A DNA stretch of 64,000 nucleotides from Mesorhizobium sp. M1B.F.Ca.ET.045.04.1.1 (GTDB lineage Bacteria > Pseudomonadota > Alphaproteobacteria > Rhizobiales > Rhizobiaceae), in the NCBI RefSeq assembly GCF_003952465.1, contig NZ_CP034448.1:4813001-4877000 (forward strand), read 5' to 3'. Under the pieces are notes generated by a model. That model was given only the letters and a program-made list of their open reading frames with translations. It was not told the origin of the DNA and made no database searches. The translations under genes were made by a program, and so were the position numbers. Below are positions 29,006 through 37,089 of the stretch, one piece after another (positions within the stretch are counted from its first letter, which is position 1; each line of letters begins with the position of its first letter).

Positions 29006-29797
29006 ATGACCACTGCGACATTGGGACGACCCGGCAGATTCGAGATCGGCAGGGTGTTCAACACTACTTTCGGTGTGATTACGCGCAACATCGGGCTTTG
29101 CGTTGGATTGGCCCTGCTCTTTTCGGGGCTGCCGACATTTCTTTTTCAGCTCTGGAATGAAGCTCGGATGGGTAAGTTGGCAGGCGTCGATTCGTCCAAC
29201 CTCGCGCTGGCCGACCCGAATGTGGTGATCCGGGATTCACTCTTCACCTTTGCCTTTGGTCTTGTTTATTTCCTTCTATCGCTACTGCTGCAGTCGGCCC
29301 TGGTCAGGGCAACGATCGAAGACCTGAACGGCAAGAAGCCCGGCTTCGGCGACAGCATTCAGATTGCCCTTCAGTGCCTTTTGCCCACGATCGGCATCGG
29401 AATTTTGGTCGCCCTCGGCACCGGCATCGCCTCCTTAGCGCTGCTGGTGCCCGGCATCATCTTGTGGCTTGGCTGGTCGGTATCCGTACCCGTTCTGGTG
29501 CAGGAGCGTCGCGGTGTTTTCGGCTCGATGTCGCGCAGTCGGGCGCTGGCCAAGGGCAACCGTTGGTCTCTCTTCGGCCTGTTCGTCATCCTTTTCATAC
29601 TGGCAATGGTCATCCAGGCGGTTCTTGGCACCTTCGTCTATCTCTTTGGCGCCGGCATTATCGGTTCCGTAGTCGGCGCCGTGGTTTCCGCGGTGATGTC
29701 GACGGTTATGTCCACGGCGACGGCCGTCAGCTATGTCGAACTGCGCCAGGTCAAGGAAGGCACCAGCGTCGACGAACTGGCGGAGATTTTCTCGTAG
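29006..29797 (+). CDS. Multi-pass membrane protein, GPDP-type membrane domain
   Basis: A 263-aa protein with about six hydrophobic segments, beginning FEIGRVFNTTFGVITRN. It resembles the membrane domain found at the N-terminus of some glycerophosphodiester phosphodiesterases (RSRALAKGNRWSLFGL-type motif) but has no catalytic domain. It is divergent from the DUF4129-MoxR operon across a 147-bp region, so the two may be co-regulated. A possible role beside the MoxR machinery is inference only. Confidence 0.72.
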   Translation: MTTATLGRPGRFEIGRVFNTTFGVITRNIGLCVGLALLFSGLPTFLFQLWNEARMGKLAGVDSSNLALADPNVVIRDSLFTFAFGLVYFLLSLLLQSALVRATIEDLNGKKPGFGDSIQIALQCLLPTIGIGILVALGTGIASLALLVPGIILWLGWSVSVPVLVQERRGVFGSMSRSRALAKGNRWSLFGLFVILFILAMVIQAVLGTFVYLFGAGIIGSVVGAVVSAVMSTVMSTATAVSYVELRQVKEGTSVDELAEIFS

Positions 29798-29843
29798 CGA
29801 AGCGATCACCGCCGTCCTCCGATGAGGGCGGCGGCCAGCTACG

Positions 29844-30140
29844 TCAGTGACAGCAGCCGTGCCTTGATCGCACGCTCGTGCGGCATAGGCAGGACGAGGT
29901 GATCGGCACATCCGCCCTGCCAAGTGCTGTGGCAAGTTTCGCCTCGAGGCCGGGCAGTTCCTCGCTCTCGCCGCGCCGCTTCAGGCATTCGACCACCCCG
30001 TGCAGCGCCCAGACATTGTCCGGGTGCTCCGCGCAGCGCTGGACTGCGCCGCTGAGGCCAAGGTCGTCGCGACAGGCTTCCTCTGCGTGGCCCTGGTCAA
30101 GGAGAAGTGCGGCCAGCGCGTGGCGTGGCGCAAACGCTTC
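29844..30140 (-). pseudogene. C-terminal remnant of a TPR protein
   Basis: An open stretch of 98 codons with no start codon reads as the end of a tetratricopeptide-repeat protein: FAPRHALAALLLDQGHAEEA, then HPDNVWALHGVVECLKRRGE, then a tail DVPITSSCLCR typical of that family. It is cut off at its 5-prime side by the stop codon of the flavoenzyme gene at 30141, which is in the same frame. The rest of the TPR gene is absent. GC3 is still high, so the loss looks recent. Confidence 0.7.
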
Positions 30141-31265
30141 TCAGCTATCGAACCGTGCCGGACGAAACGGCTCGAGCAACGGACTGGGCGTGCCGCTGAC
30201 GATCTCGCTGGCGAGCAATTCGCCCGCGACGAGGCCAAGCGTTGCGCCGCTGTGGCTGAAGACGACATGGTAGCCGGGAATGCCGGTCAGTTGCCCGATC
30301 ACCGGCTCGCCGTCCGCCGGAATTGGTTTCGGCCCCATGTGATGACTTTCCAGCGCCAGCGTCGGGTTGCCTTCAAGCACTTTCGAGGCTTCCTCGAGTA
30401 GCCCGGCGATCGTTGACGGTTTTGCCTCGTAAGTGCCGTCGTCGTGCACGATGACCTCATCCTCGGACCAGGCCGAGTCGAGCGCGAAGGCGCCGTTCGG
30501 CGTCGGCCGGATGGCGACGCGCGGCGTGTTGAGCACGGCGCTCAGCGGATGCCGGACCGGTTTGCTGAAGACGAGCAGTGCGCGCGTCGTGCCATCGCCG
30601 ATGCGCTTGCCGACCTTGGCCGCCATGCCGGGGACGGCCGGGCCCGTCGCGACGACAACAGCATCGCAATCGATTGTCTGGCCGGAGACCGTCTTCACGC
30701 CGCCAACGCGGCCATTGGTGAGGGCGACGTCGGCGGAGCCGGCGTCGGTTAGAATGCGGCCGCCACGCTCGTGGAATTCGCCGAGCAGCAGGGCGATGAG
30801 CGACGGCAGATCGACCCAGCCTTCGCCGGCATTGAAGATCGCACCCTGCGGCGACACGGCGCCGGCGTCGACACCCGGCGTGACGGCGGCGATTTCGCCC
30901 GGCGCGAGCAGTCGTGTCTCATAGCCGATCTCCTGTTCGTGACGGAAGATTTCCTTGATCTGGTTGGAAGCGTCGTCGGCGTCCCAGGTGAGCCCGCCAT
31001 CGAGGCGCAGCCAGGCGCCGCAGTCGTGCTTTGTCGCAAATGCCCTGTAGCGCTCGATACCCTGCATGCGGAGCTTGTGGTAGGCCACCGACCGCTTTCG
31101 CGCCGAATTTAGCCAGGCGAGCGAGCGCGACGATGCGCCGTTGGCGACCGGGCCATCATTGACGATGGTCGTCTCCGCGCCCAGCCGGGCGAGATGGACG
31201 GCTGTGGAAACGCCGAAGATGCCGCCGCCGATGACGGCGACCTTGAGGGCGGATTTATAAGTCAT
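30141..31265 (-). CDS. FAD-dependent oxidoreductase of the D-amino-acid oxidase family
   Basis: A 374-aa flavoprotein with the N-terminal nucleotide-binding GGGIFGVSTAVHLARLGA (residues 13-30) and a DAO-type C-terminal motif around VFSHSGATLGLVAGELLA. The family oxidises secondary or D-amino acids. It follows the ABC permease-ATPase gene by 72 bp on the same strand, so the product may oxidise the amino acid-like substrate imported there. The exact substrate cannot be told. Confidence 0.82.
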   Translation of the reverse strand: MTYKSALKVAVIGGGIFGVSTAVHLARLGAETTIVNDGPVANGASSRSLAWLNSARKRSVAYHKLRMQGIERYRAFATKHDCGAWLRLDGGLTWDADDASNQIKEIFRHEQEIGYETRLLAPGEIAAVTPGVDAGAVSPQGAIFNAGEGWVDLPSLIALLLGEFHERGGRILTDAGSADVALTNGRVGGVKTVSGQTIDCDAVVVATGPAVPGMAAKVGKRIGDGTTRALLVFSKPVRHPLSAVLNTPRVAIRPTPNGAFALDSAWSEDEVIVHDDGTYEAKPSTIAGLLEEASKVLEGNPTLALESHHMGPKPIPADGEPVIGQLTGIPGYHVVFSHSGATLGLVAGELLASEIVSGTPSPLLEPFRPARFDS

Positions 31266-31337
31266 GAATGCAGCTTTCGATGATCAGACAGTTGGTGTTC
31301 GGGATTATGCTCGGGTACGGCCGCGCGACGGCATCGT

Positions 31338-32861
31338 TCACAGCACCTCGGCGAGGAATTGCTTGAGCCGGGGACTCTTCGGCCTGTCGAAGATTTCCGC
31401 CGGCGGGCCGACCTCGACGATGCGGCCCTCGTCCATGAAGGCGACCTGATCCGCCACCTTGCGGGCAAAGGCCATCTCATGGGTGACGACGATCATCGTC
31501 ATGCCGCGCCGGCCGAGATCGGCCATCAGGTTGAGCACGCCCTTGACGAGTTCGGGGTCGAGCGCGCTCGTCACCTCGTCGAACAGGATGACCTCGGGGT
31601 CCATGGCCAGCGCGCGGGCGATCGCCACGCGCTGCTGCTGGCCGCCCGACAGGCGGCTCGGCCGGTACTCCGCGCGCGCGGCAAGGCCCACCTCGGAGAG
31701 GCGCGCTTCGGCCAGGCGCCGTGCTTTGCTTCCCGCCATGCCTTTGATCTTGGTCAGCGCCAGCATGACGTTCTCGATCGCCGTATGGTTGGGGAACAGG
31801 TTGAAATGCTGGAAGACCATGCCGATGCGCCGGCGCAGCGTTTCCGGCTTCATCGCCAGGATGCTCTCGCCGTCGAGCAGCACGTCGCCGGCCTTGGGTT
31901 CGACGAGCCGGTTGAGGCAGCGCAGCAGCGTCGATTTGCCGGAGCCCGAAGGGCCGATGACGCAGGTGACGGTTCCCGGCTCGACCTTGAGCCGGATCTT
32001 TCTCAGCACCTGCAACTCGCCATAGGCCATGTCGAGATCGCGCACTTCGAGGCCGCCGGCCTTGATGGCGGGCCGTGCCACCTCGTGCCGGGGCTTGCCC
32101 GCCGTGTCCTTCAACTCGCCGACCTCGACGAGACCGCTGACGACGCCGCCAGGCTTTTGCTTGCCGAGCCGCAGGCGGTTGTCGATGTGGTTGACGACGT
32201 GGGTCAGCGGCACGGTGATGATGAGGTAGAACATGCCGGCCAGGAGCAGCGGTGACAGATTGCCGGTGACCACCGCCTGGTCCTGGCCGATGCGGAAGAT
32301 CTCGCGCTCGGAGGCGAGCAGGCCGAGGAAGTAGACGAGACTGGAATCCTTGACGTTGCCGATGAACTGGTTGACCAGGGCAGGAAGCACGCGGCGCACG
32401 CCCTGCGGGATCACGATCAGCCGCATGCCCTGGCCGTAGCTCATGCTGAGCGCGCGGCAGGCTTCCATCTGGCCGCTTTCGACGCTCTGGATGCCGGAGC
32501 GGAAGATCTCGCCGATATAGGCGCCGGCAATCAGGCTGAGCGCCACGATCCCGAGCGGGTAAGGGGAGGGCCCGAAAATCTCGCGGCCGATGCGGGCGAA
32601 GCCTTGCCCGATCAGAAGAATGGTGAGGATTGCCGGCAGCCCGCGAAAAATGTCGGTGTAGATGCGCGCGGGGAGCCGCAGCCAGGCCGAGCGTGAGATG
32701 CCCATCACGGCAAGCACCATGCCGATGAAGATACCGAGCACCGTCGATGCCGCGGCGAGGATCAGGGTGTTCTTCAGCCCGACCGCAAGCAGCGCCGGCA
32801 GCACCGAGGCCATCGCATCCCAGTCGAAGAAACTGCGCTGAAGATTTTCTAACCAATCCAT
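31338..32861 (-). CDS. Polar amino acid ABC transporter, permease and ATPase fused in one chain
   Basis: A 507-aa fusion. Residues 1-240 are a HisM/GlnP-type permease with about five helices and an EAA-like loop (EACRALSMSYGQGMRLI). Residues 275-507 are the ATPase, with Walker A GPSGSGKST near 303, LSGGQQQRVAIARAL, and Walker B VILFDEVTSALDP. These are normally separate proteins, and no frameshift separates them here. The binding protein gene lies upstream on the same strand, so the fused protein would form a homodimeric importer. Confidence 0.9.
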   Translation of the reverse strand: MDWLENLQRSFFDWDAMASVLPALLAVGLKNTLILAAASTVLGIFIGMVLAVMGISRSAWLRLPARIYTDIFRGLPAILTILLIGQGFARIGREIFGPSPYPLGIVALSLIAGAYIGEIFRSGIQSVESGQMEACRALSMSYGQGMRLIVIPQGVRRVLPALVNQFIGNVKDSSLVYFLGLLASEREIFRIGQDQAVVTGNLSPLLLAGMFYLIITVPLTHVVNHIDNRLRLGKQKPGGVVSGLVEVGELKDTAGKPRHEVARPAIKAGGLEVRDLDMAYGELQVLRKIRLKVEPGTVTCVIGPSGSGKSTLLRCLNRLVEPKAGDVLLDGESILAMKPETLRRRIGMVFQHFNLFPNHTAIENVMLALTKIKGMAGSKARRLAEARLSEVGLAARAEYRPSRLSGGQQQRVAIARALAMDPEVILFDEVTSALDPELVKGVLNLMADLGRRGMTMIVVTHEMAFARKVADQVAFMDEGRIVEVGPPAEIFDRPKSPRLKQFLAEVL

Positions 32862-32925
32862 CCGTCAACCTGCCTTGCGCGGCGGCGCGACCACCGCGCG
32901 CGATCTCTCACGGCCTGCCGAAAGG

Positions 32926-32951
32926 GGCCGCCGGCATTCGCGCCGGCGGCC
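32926..32951 (-). terminator. Intercistronic hairpin between binding-protein and permease genes
   Basis: A perfect 10-bp stem (GGCCGCCGGC with its complement) closes a 6-nt loop, 10 bp after the binding-protein stop. Such stem-loops between a binding protein and its permease commonly protect the upstream mRNA or cause partial termination. No U-run is seen. Confidence 0.55.
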
Positions 32952-32960
32952 GAGCGCGGC

Positions 32961-33797
32961 TCAGTTCTTCTTGGGGAGATATTGCTCCGGCATCGGCGAT
33001 CCGGGGAACCATTTCTGGTAGAGGTCGCGCCAGGTGCCGTCCTGCATGGCTTCGTGAATGCCCTTGTTGAGTGCTTCGCGGAAGGCGTCGTTGCCCTTGC
33101 GCACGACGAAGCCCGCGGGAGCGTCGAAAGACGGGATGTTGATCGCGATCTTCAGGGCAGGATAGCGTTCGCCATATTGTTTTGCCGCCTCATAGTCGAG
33201 GAAATGCCCGTCGACCGTGCCGTTGTTGAGCGCGGCTATGGCCGAGTTGTTGTCCGGGAACCTCACCAGGTCTGTGTTCTTGAAGTTCTTGCTGGCGTAG
33301 ATCTCCTGCAGCGTGCCCTGGACGACGCCGAGGCGCTTGCTGGCCAAACCCTCCGGCGAGGTGATCTTGGGGTCGGACGTCAGCACCGACAGGTAGCCGG
33401 CGAGATAGCCGTCGGAGAAATCGACCGTCTTCTTGCGCTGCTCCGTCGTTCCTATTGCCGCGACCGCGACGTCGAAGCGCTGGTTGGCGACCGAGGGCAT
33501 CAGCGCCGAGAATTCCTGGCCGGTGAAGGTCACCTGATCCGGCTTGAAGCCCATCCGGCCCACCACGTTCTGGAAGAATTCGAGGTCGAAGCCGGTAAAC
33601 TTGCCGTCGGTGGTGGTGAAGGCATAGGGCTTGGCATCGCCCATCGTGCCGACGCTGATCGTCTTGGCATCGATAAGATTGTACGGGTTGTCCGCCGCCC
33701 AAGCCTCGGGCAGCGACAGGGCGGCAAGCGCGACTGCGAAGACGAAAGAGCCGATGCGCTGCCGCCGGCTCGATGTGAAAAGACCTCTGATGTTCAT
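32961..33797 (-). CDS. Periplasmic amino-acid-type binding protein of the ABC importer
   Basis: A 278-aa family 3 solute-binding protein. Residues 1-35 form a signal peptide ending AWAAD. The mature part has the family blocks VGTMGDAKPYAF, GFDLEFFQ, RFDVAVAAIGTT and GLASKRLGVVQGT. It is the first gene of an operon with the fused transporter and the flavoenzyme, and its promoter faces the lacI-type gene across two operators. The ligand is unknown. Confidence 0.88.
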   Translation of the reverse strand: MNIRGLFTSSRRQRIGSFVFAVALAALSLPEAWAADNPYNLIDAKTISVGTMGDAKPYAFTTTDGKFTGFDLEFFQNVVGRMGFKPDQVTFTGQEFSALMPSVANQRFDVAVAAIGTTEQRKKTVDFSDGYLAGYLSVLTSDPKITSPEGLASKRLGVVQGTLQEIYASKNFKNTDLVRFPDNNSAIAALNNGTVDGHFLDYEAAKQYGERYPALKIAINIPSFDAPAGFVVRKGNDAFREALNKGIHEAMQDGTWRDLYQKWFPGSPMPEQYLPKKN

Positions 33798-33893
33798 GGC
33801 TGTTCTCCACTCTGACGATCAGTTCGTGCGCGGGGCGCAGCGAACAATTTCGATACGGCCTGCGATCCGACGCTTCGGGCGTTCTTTTTCTTG

Positions 33894-33929
33894 TGAGACC
33901 GGTCTCAAGTGCGAGTGAGACCGGTCTCT
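33894..33929. promoter_or_regulatory. Two LacI-type operators in the divergent promoter
   Basis: TGAGACCGGTCTCA at 33894-33907 is a perfect palindrome. TGAGACCGGTCTCT at 33916-33929 is a second copy with one mismatch. Their centres are 22 bp apart, about two helical turns, so two dimers would bind the same DNA face. The central CCGG and two-fold form suit LacI/GalR proteins. The second copy ends at the first base of a consensus TTGACA box. Confidence 0.8.
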
Positions 33930-33957
33930 TGACATTTGTAGGCACGGGAACGACGAT
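33929..33957 (+). promoter_or_regulatory. Predicted promoter of the lacI-family gene
   Basis: TTGACA at 33929-33934 is followed after 17 bp by GACGAT at 33952-33957, a weak -10. The operator copy at 33916-33929 abuts the -35 box, which points to autorepression. Confidence 0.5.
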
Positions 33958-33990
33958 CCGTCAAACGAATTTGAAAGCGACTTTTCCACA

Positions 33991-35073
33991 ATGAAGCGCC
34001 CACCCAAGGCCCCCTCCGTCACCGTCAGCGACGTCGCCCGCGCGGCGAAGATTTCGAAGGCGACCGCCGCGCGGGTGCTTGGCGGCTATGGCCGGGTGAG
34101 CAAGACGGTCCGCGCTGCCGTGCTCGAAGCGGCGAAGGCGCTCGACTACCGGCCGAATGAGCTGGCGCGCAGCATGACCACCGGCCGGTCGGGCAGCATC
34201 GGCGTCGTCGTCGGCGACATCGAGAACCCGTTCTTCTCGCTTGCGGTGCGCGGCATAAGCGACGTCGCGCGCCTGTCGGGCATCAACGTCATCCTGGCCA
34301 ATTCTGGCGAGGAGATCGAAGCCGAGAAGAGCGCGATACGCGTTCTGTTGGCAAAGCAGGTCGACGGCCTGATCGTGACGCCCGCCCAGTCCGGAGATAT
34401 CGCCCACCTCAGGGAGATTGCTTGCCCGTTGGCACTGCTCGACCGGGCATTGCCGGAGCTCGATGTCGACACCGTCACCGTCGATGACCGCAATGCGGCC
34501 CTGCGGGCCACGCGCATGCTGACGCAGGCCGGGCACCGCAGGATCGCCTATGTGACCGCCGCTCTATTGTCCGGGGATTTTCGCGGCGCCGAGTCGAGGA
34601 TCAACACCTCCACTGTGCGCGAGCGCATCCTGGGCTTCCTCGAAGCCTGCCGCGAAGCCGGCGTACAGGGGGCGGAGCGCAACATTCATTTCGGCAGCGG
34701 GCGATCGGACAGCGCGCACGCGGTGCTGCAACGTCTGCTCCGGGATGCCGGACGGCCGACGGCGATCCTTGCGTCCGACAGCGTCGTGGCGCTCGATCTG
34801 TTCAAGGCGATCCGCGAATGCGGGCTCAGCATTCCGAGCGACATATCGCTGATCACCTTCCACGACGCCGACTGGACGAGTGTGACGACGCCGCCGATCA
34901 CCGTCATCGACCAGCCGGTTTATGCATTGGGGAAATCCGTGGCGGAGCTCTTGATCCGCCGCCTGAAGGGCGATGATCGGCCGCCCGAGAGGATCGTCCT
35001 GCCGACGACGATCATCGAACGGATGTCGGTAGGCAGTCGCCCGAGCCAATCGGGCGATCGATCCGACTCATGA
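33991..35073 (+). CDS. LacI-family transcriptional regulator
   Basis: A 360-aa regulator. The N-terminal helix-turn-helix VTVSDVARAAKISKATAARV lies at residues 10-29, followed by a hinge helix (RPNELARSMTTGRS). Residues 65-345 are a periplasmic-binding-protein-like effector domain (IGVVVGDIENPFFS, GLIVTPAQSGD, AILASDSVVALDL). It is divergent from the ABC importer operon and very probably binds the two palindromes between them. The effector is unknown, perhaps the imported substrate. Confidence 0.9.
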   Translation: MKRPPKAPSVTVSDVARAAKISKATAARVLGGYGRVSKTVRAAVLEAAKALDYRPNELARSMTTGRSGSIGVVVGDIENPFFSLAVRGISDVARLSGINVILANSGEEIEAEKSAIRVLLAKQVDGLIVTPAQSGDIAHLREIACPLALLDRALPELDVDTVTVDDRNAALRATRMLTQAGHRRIAYVTAALLSGDFRGAESRINTSTVRERILGFLEACREAGVQGAERNIHFGSGRSDSAHAVLQRLLRDAGRPTAILASDSVVALDLFKAIRECGLSIPSDISLITFHDADWTSVTTPPITVIDQPVYALGKSVAELLIRRLKGDDRPPERIVLPTTIIERMSVGSRPSQSGDRSDS

Positions 35074-35090
35074 AAGCAGGTGCAAACCGA

Positions 35091-35118
35091 CCGGCGCGGC
35101 TCTGCTGAGCCACGCCGG
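35091..35118. terminator. Hairpin between convergent lacI-type and binding-protein genes
   Basis: CCGGCGCGGCTC pairs with GAGCCACGCCGG around a TGCT loop with a single mismatch. It lies between the two convergent stops (35073 and 35139) and may serve as a bidirectional terminator; no U-run. Confidence 0.45.
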
Positions 35119-35138
35119 CCGAGCCAGTCCCTGGGGGA

Positions 35139-36779
35139 TCAGGACTCCAGCCAGACCTTTTCGAAATGCTGCTCGAGCGCCTGGTGCTGCTCGCAGCCGT
35201 TCACGCCCTTGCGATAGGTGCGGTAGACCGAGCGCCAGTAGGGCTGGATGATGACGCCGGAGTCGCGCAAATTCTGCTCGATCTTGGCCATGATCTCCTT
35301 GCGCGCCGCCGCGTCGGGCGTCGCCAGCGCCTTGTCGAGAAGTTCGTCGAACTCCTTGTTCGAATAGGCGCTTTCGTTCCAGGCCGCGCCCGATTTATAG
35401 GCGAGCGCCAGCACTTGGACGCCGAGCGGACGGCCGAGCCATTCTGTGCAGGAATAGGGGAACTTGCTCCAGTCGTTCCAGAAGGTCGCGGCCGGCAGCA
35501 CGGTGCGCTTGATCTTGAGGCCCGCCTCGCGGATCTGGGCGGCGATGGCGTCAGCGGTGCTCTTCTGCCATTCGACGTCGACCGAGATCAGCTCGTATTC
35601 GTGGTCGGCCTTGCCGGATTCGGAGAGCAGCTTCTTGGCTTGATCGACATCGCGCTTGGCCGGTCCGATATCGGCGAATTCCGGATGCATCGGTCCGACA
35701 TGGTGGTTGTCGGCGGGCTTGCCCCTGCCGTCGAGACCGAGCTTCAGCACGGCCGCATTGTCGACGGCAAGCTGGGCGGCGCGGCGCACCTTGACGTCGT
35801 CATAGGGCGCATTGCCGACATTGAAGCGAGCGACGATGGTCGAGCCGGTGGCGATCTCGGAGTTCTGCAGGCCCATCTGCTCGGTCTGCGACACGGCGTC
35901 CGAAGCGGTCTCGTGGTCAGTGTCGATCTCGCCGGATTCGAAGGCCGACAGCATGGCGTTGGGGTCGGAGCCGTAATCGACCCATTTGATGCCGTCGAGA
36001 TAGAAGTCGCCCTTCCACCATGGCTTGTCCTTGCGCTTCACCTCGGCGCCCGTCTCGGCGTCCCAACTCACCAACTCGCAAGGGCCGGTGGTGATGGCCA
36101 AAGCCTTCTTCGGGTCGGCGTCGCCCTCATAGGAGCGGTGCATGATCAGCGCCGGATAGTCGGCCATGCCGGCGATCAGCGAGATGTCGGGCTTGGGCAG
36201 GTTGAGCTTGACGGTGTAGTCGTCGACCTTTTGGATGCCGCCGTCGACCGGCTTCTTGGTGTCGGCGTTGACCAGCGCACCCATGCGGGCGGCGACCGAA
36301 TTGCCGGCGACCGAAGCATCGCACCAGCGGTTGAGGTTGTGGATCACGTCGTCGGCATTGAAAGTGTCGCCGTTCGACCAGGTGATGCCCTTGCGCACAT
36401 TGAGCGTGATCGTCTTGGCGTCGTCGCTGGTCTCCCAGCTTTCGAGCAGCCAGGGCTCAAAGGCGAAGTCGGTTTTCCAGCGCACCAGATATTCGTTGCA
36501 GTGGCGCGCGACGTTCGACATCTCGACGCCGTCGAATGTCCGCGGATCCTTGAATCCCTTGACGTTCATGGCGACGCGGAGCACGCCGCCCTTTTTCGGC
36601 TCCTCGGCGCGGGCGGGCGAGGGGGCAAGGCCGCCCAGCGCCAGGGCGCCGGCGGCGCTGACGCCGAGGCCTGCCATAAGCGCCAGATATTCGCGCCGGC
36701 TGATCGCGCCTGTCTTGAAATCGTCGGCGGTCGGCTTCGCCCGCGGGTGCAGTTTTCTGTCGGTCAGCATGAATTTCAT
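35139..36779 (-). CDS. Oligopeptide/dipeptide-type ABC solute-binding protein (family 5)
   Basis: A 546-aa extracytoplasmic binding protein of the DppA/OppA family. The N-terminus carries a twin-arginine-like signal ISRREYLALMAGLG near residues 26-39, with cleavage probably after ARA near residue 58. Family blocks include the LNVRKGITWSNGDTFNADDV region and FNVGNAPYDDVKVRRA. No matching permease or ATPase genes are in the window on either side, so it is either an orphan or its partners lie elsewhere. The ligand is unknown. Confidence 0.87.
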   Translation of the reverse strand: MKFMLTDRKLHPRAKPTADDFKTGAISRREYLALMAGLGVSAAGALALGGLAPSPARAEEPKKGGVLRVAMNVKGFKDPRTFDGVEMSNVARHCNEYLVRWKTDFAFEPWLLESWETSDDAKTITLNVRKGITWSNGDTFNADDVIHNLNRWCDASVAGNSVAARMGALVNADTKKPVDGGIQKVDDYTVKLNLPKPDISLIAGMADYPALIMHRSYEGDADPKKALAITTGPCELVSWDAETGAEVKRKDKPWWKGDFYLDGIKWVDYGSDPNAMLSAFESGEIDTDHETASDAVSQTEQMGLQNSEIATGSTIVARFNVGNAPYDDVKVRRAAQLAVDNAAVLKLGLDGRGKPADNHHVGPMHPEFADIGPAKRDVDQAKKLLSESGKADHEYELISVDVEWQKSTADAIAAQIREAGLKIKRTVLPAATFWNDWSKFPYSCTEWLGRPLGVQVLALAYKSGAAWNESAYSNKEFDELLDKALATPDAAARKEIMAKIEQNLRDSGVIIQPYWRSVYRTYRKGVNGCEQHQALEQHFEKVWLES

Positions 36780-36951
36780 CGTCGTTCCCTCTTGGTTGGG
36801 CGCGCGGTGTCGCCAGGTACAGGGCGGATGCGACCGCCGGGGCGCCGTTGCCTGCCGAGGAATGATAGGTCCGCTTTCCGCAGCGAAATGTTTGGTTTTC
36901 CGCAGTTCTTGTGCGCTGTTCCGCAGGGCGAGAAAGTTGGCCTAGACGGCG

Positions 36952-37083
36952 TCGCCCCCTTATCCGGCCGCTTCGCGGCCACCTTCTCCCCAACTGGGGA
37001 GAAGAGATTCGCGCCGGCGCTGACAGACTCCTCTCCACTCGGGGAGAGGTCAGCCGAGCGAAGCGGAGGCTGGGTGAGGGGAG
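36952..37083. repeat. Palindromic repeat cluster (family A and relative)
   Basis: CCTTATCCGGCCGCTTCGCG followed by CACCTTCTCCCCAACTGGGG, then a related CTCGGGGAGAGGTCAGCCGA / GTGAGGGGAG module. They fill most of the 310-bp gap upstream of the 35139-36779 gene; the rest (36780-36951) probably holds its promoter. Confidence 0.65.
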
Positions 37084-37089
37084 CGCCGT

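Noticed and set aside
28855..29091. Small minus-strand reading over the divergent promoter
   Set aside because: It overlaps the start of the 29006 gene and has no coding bias.
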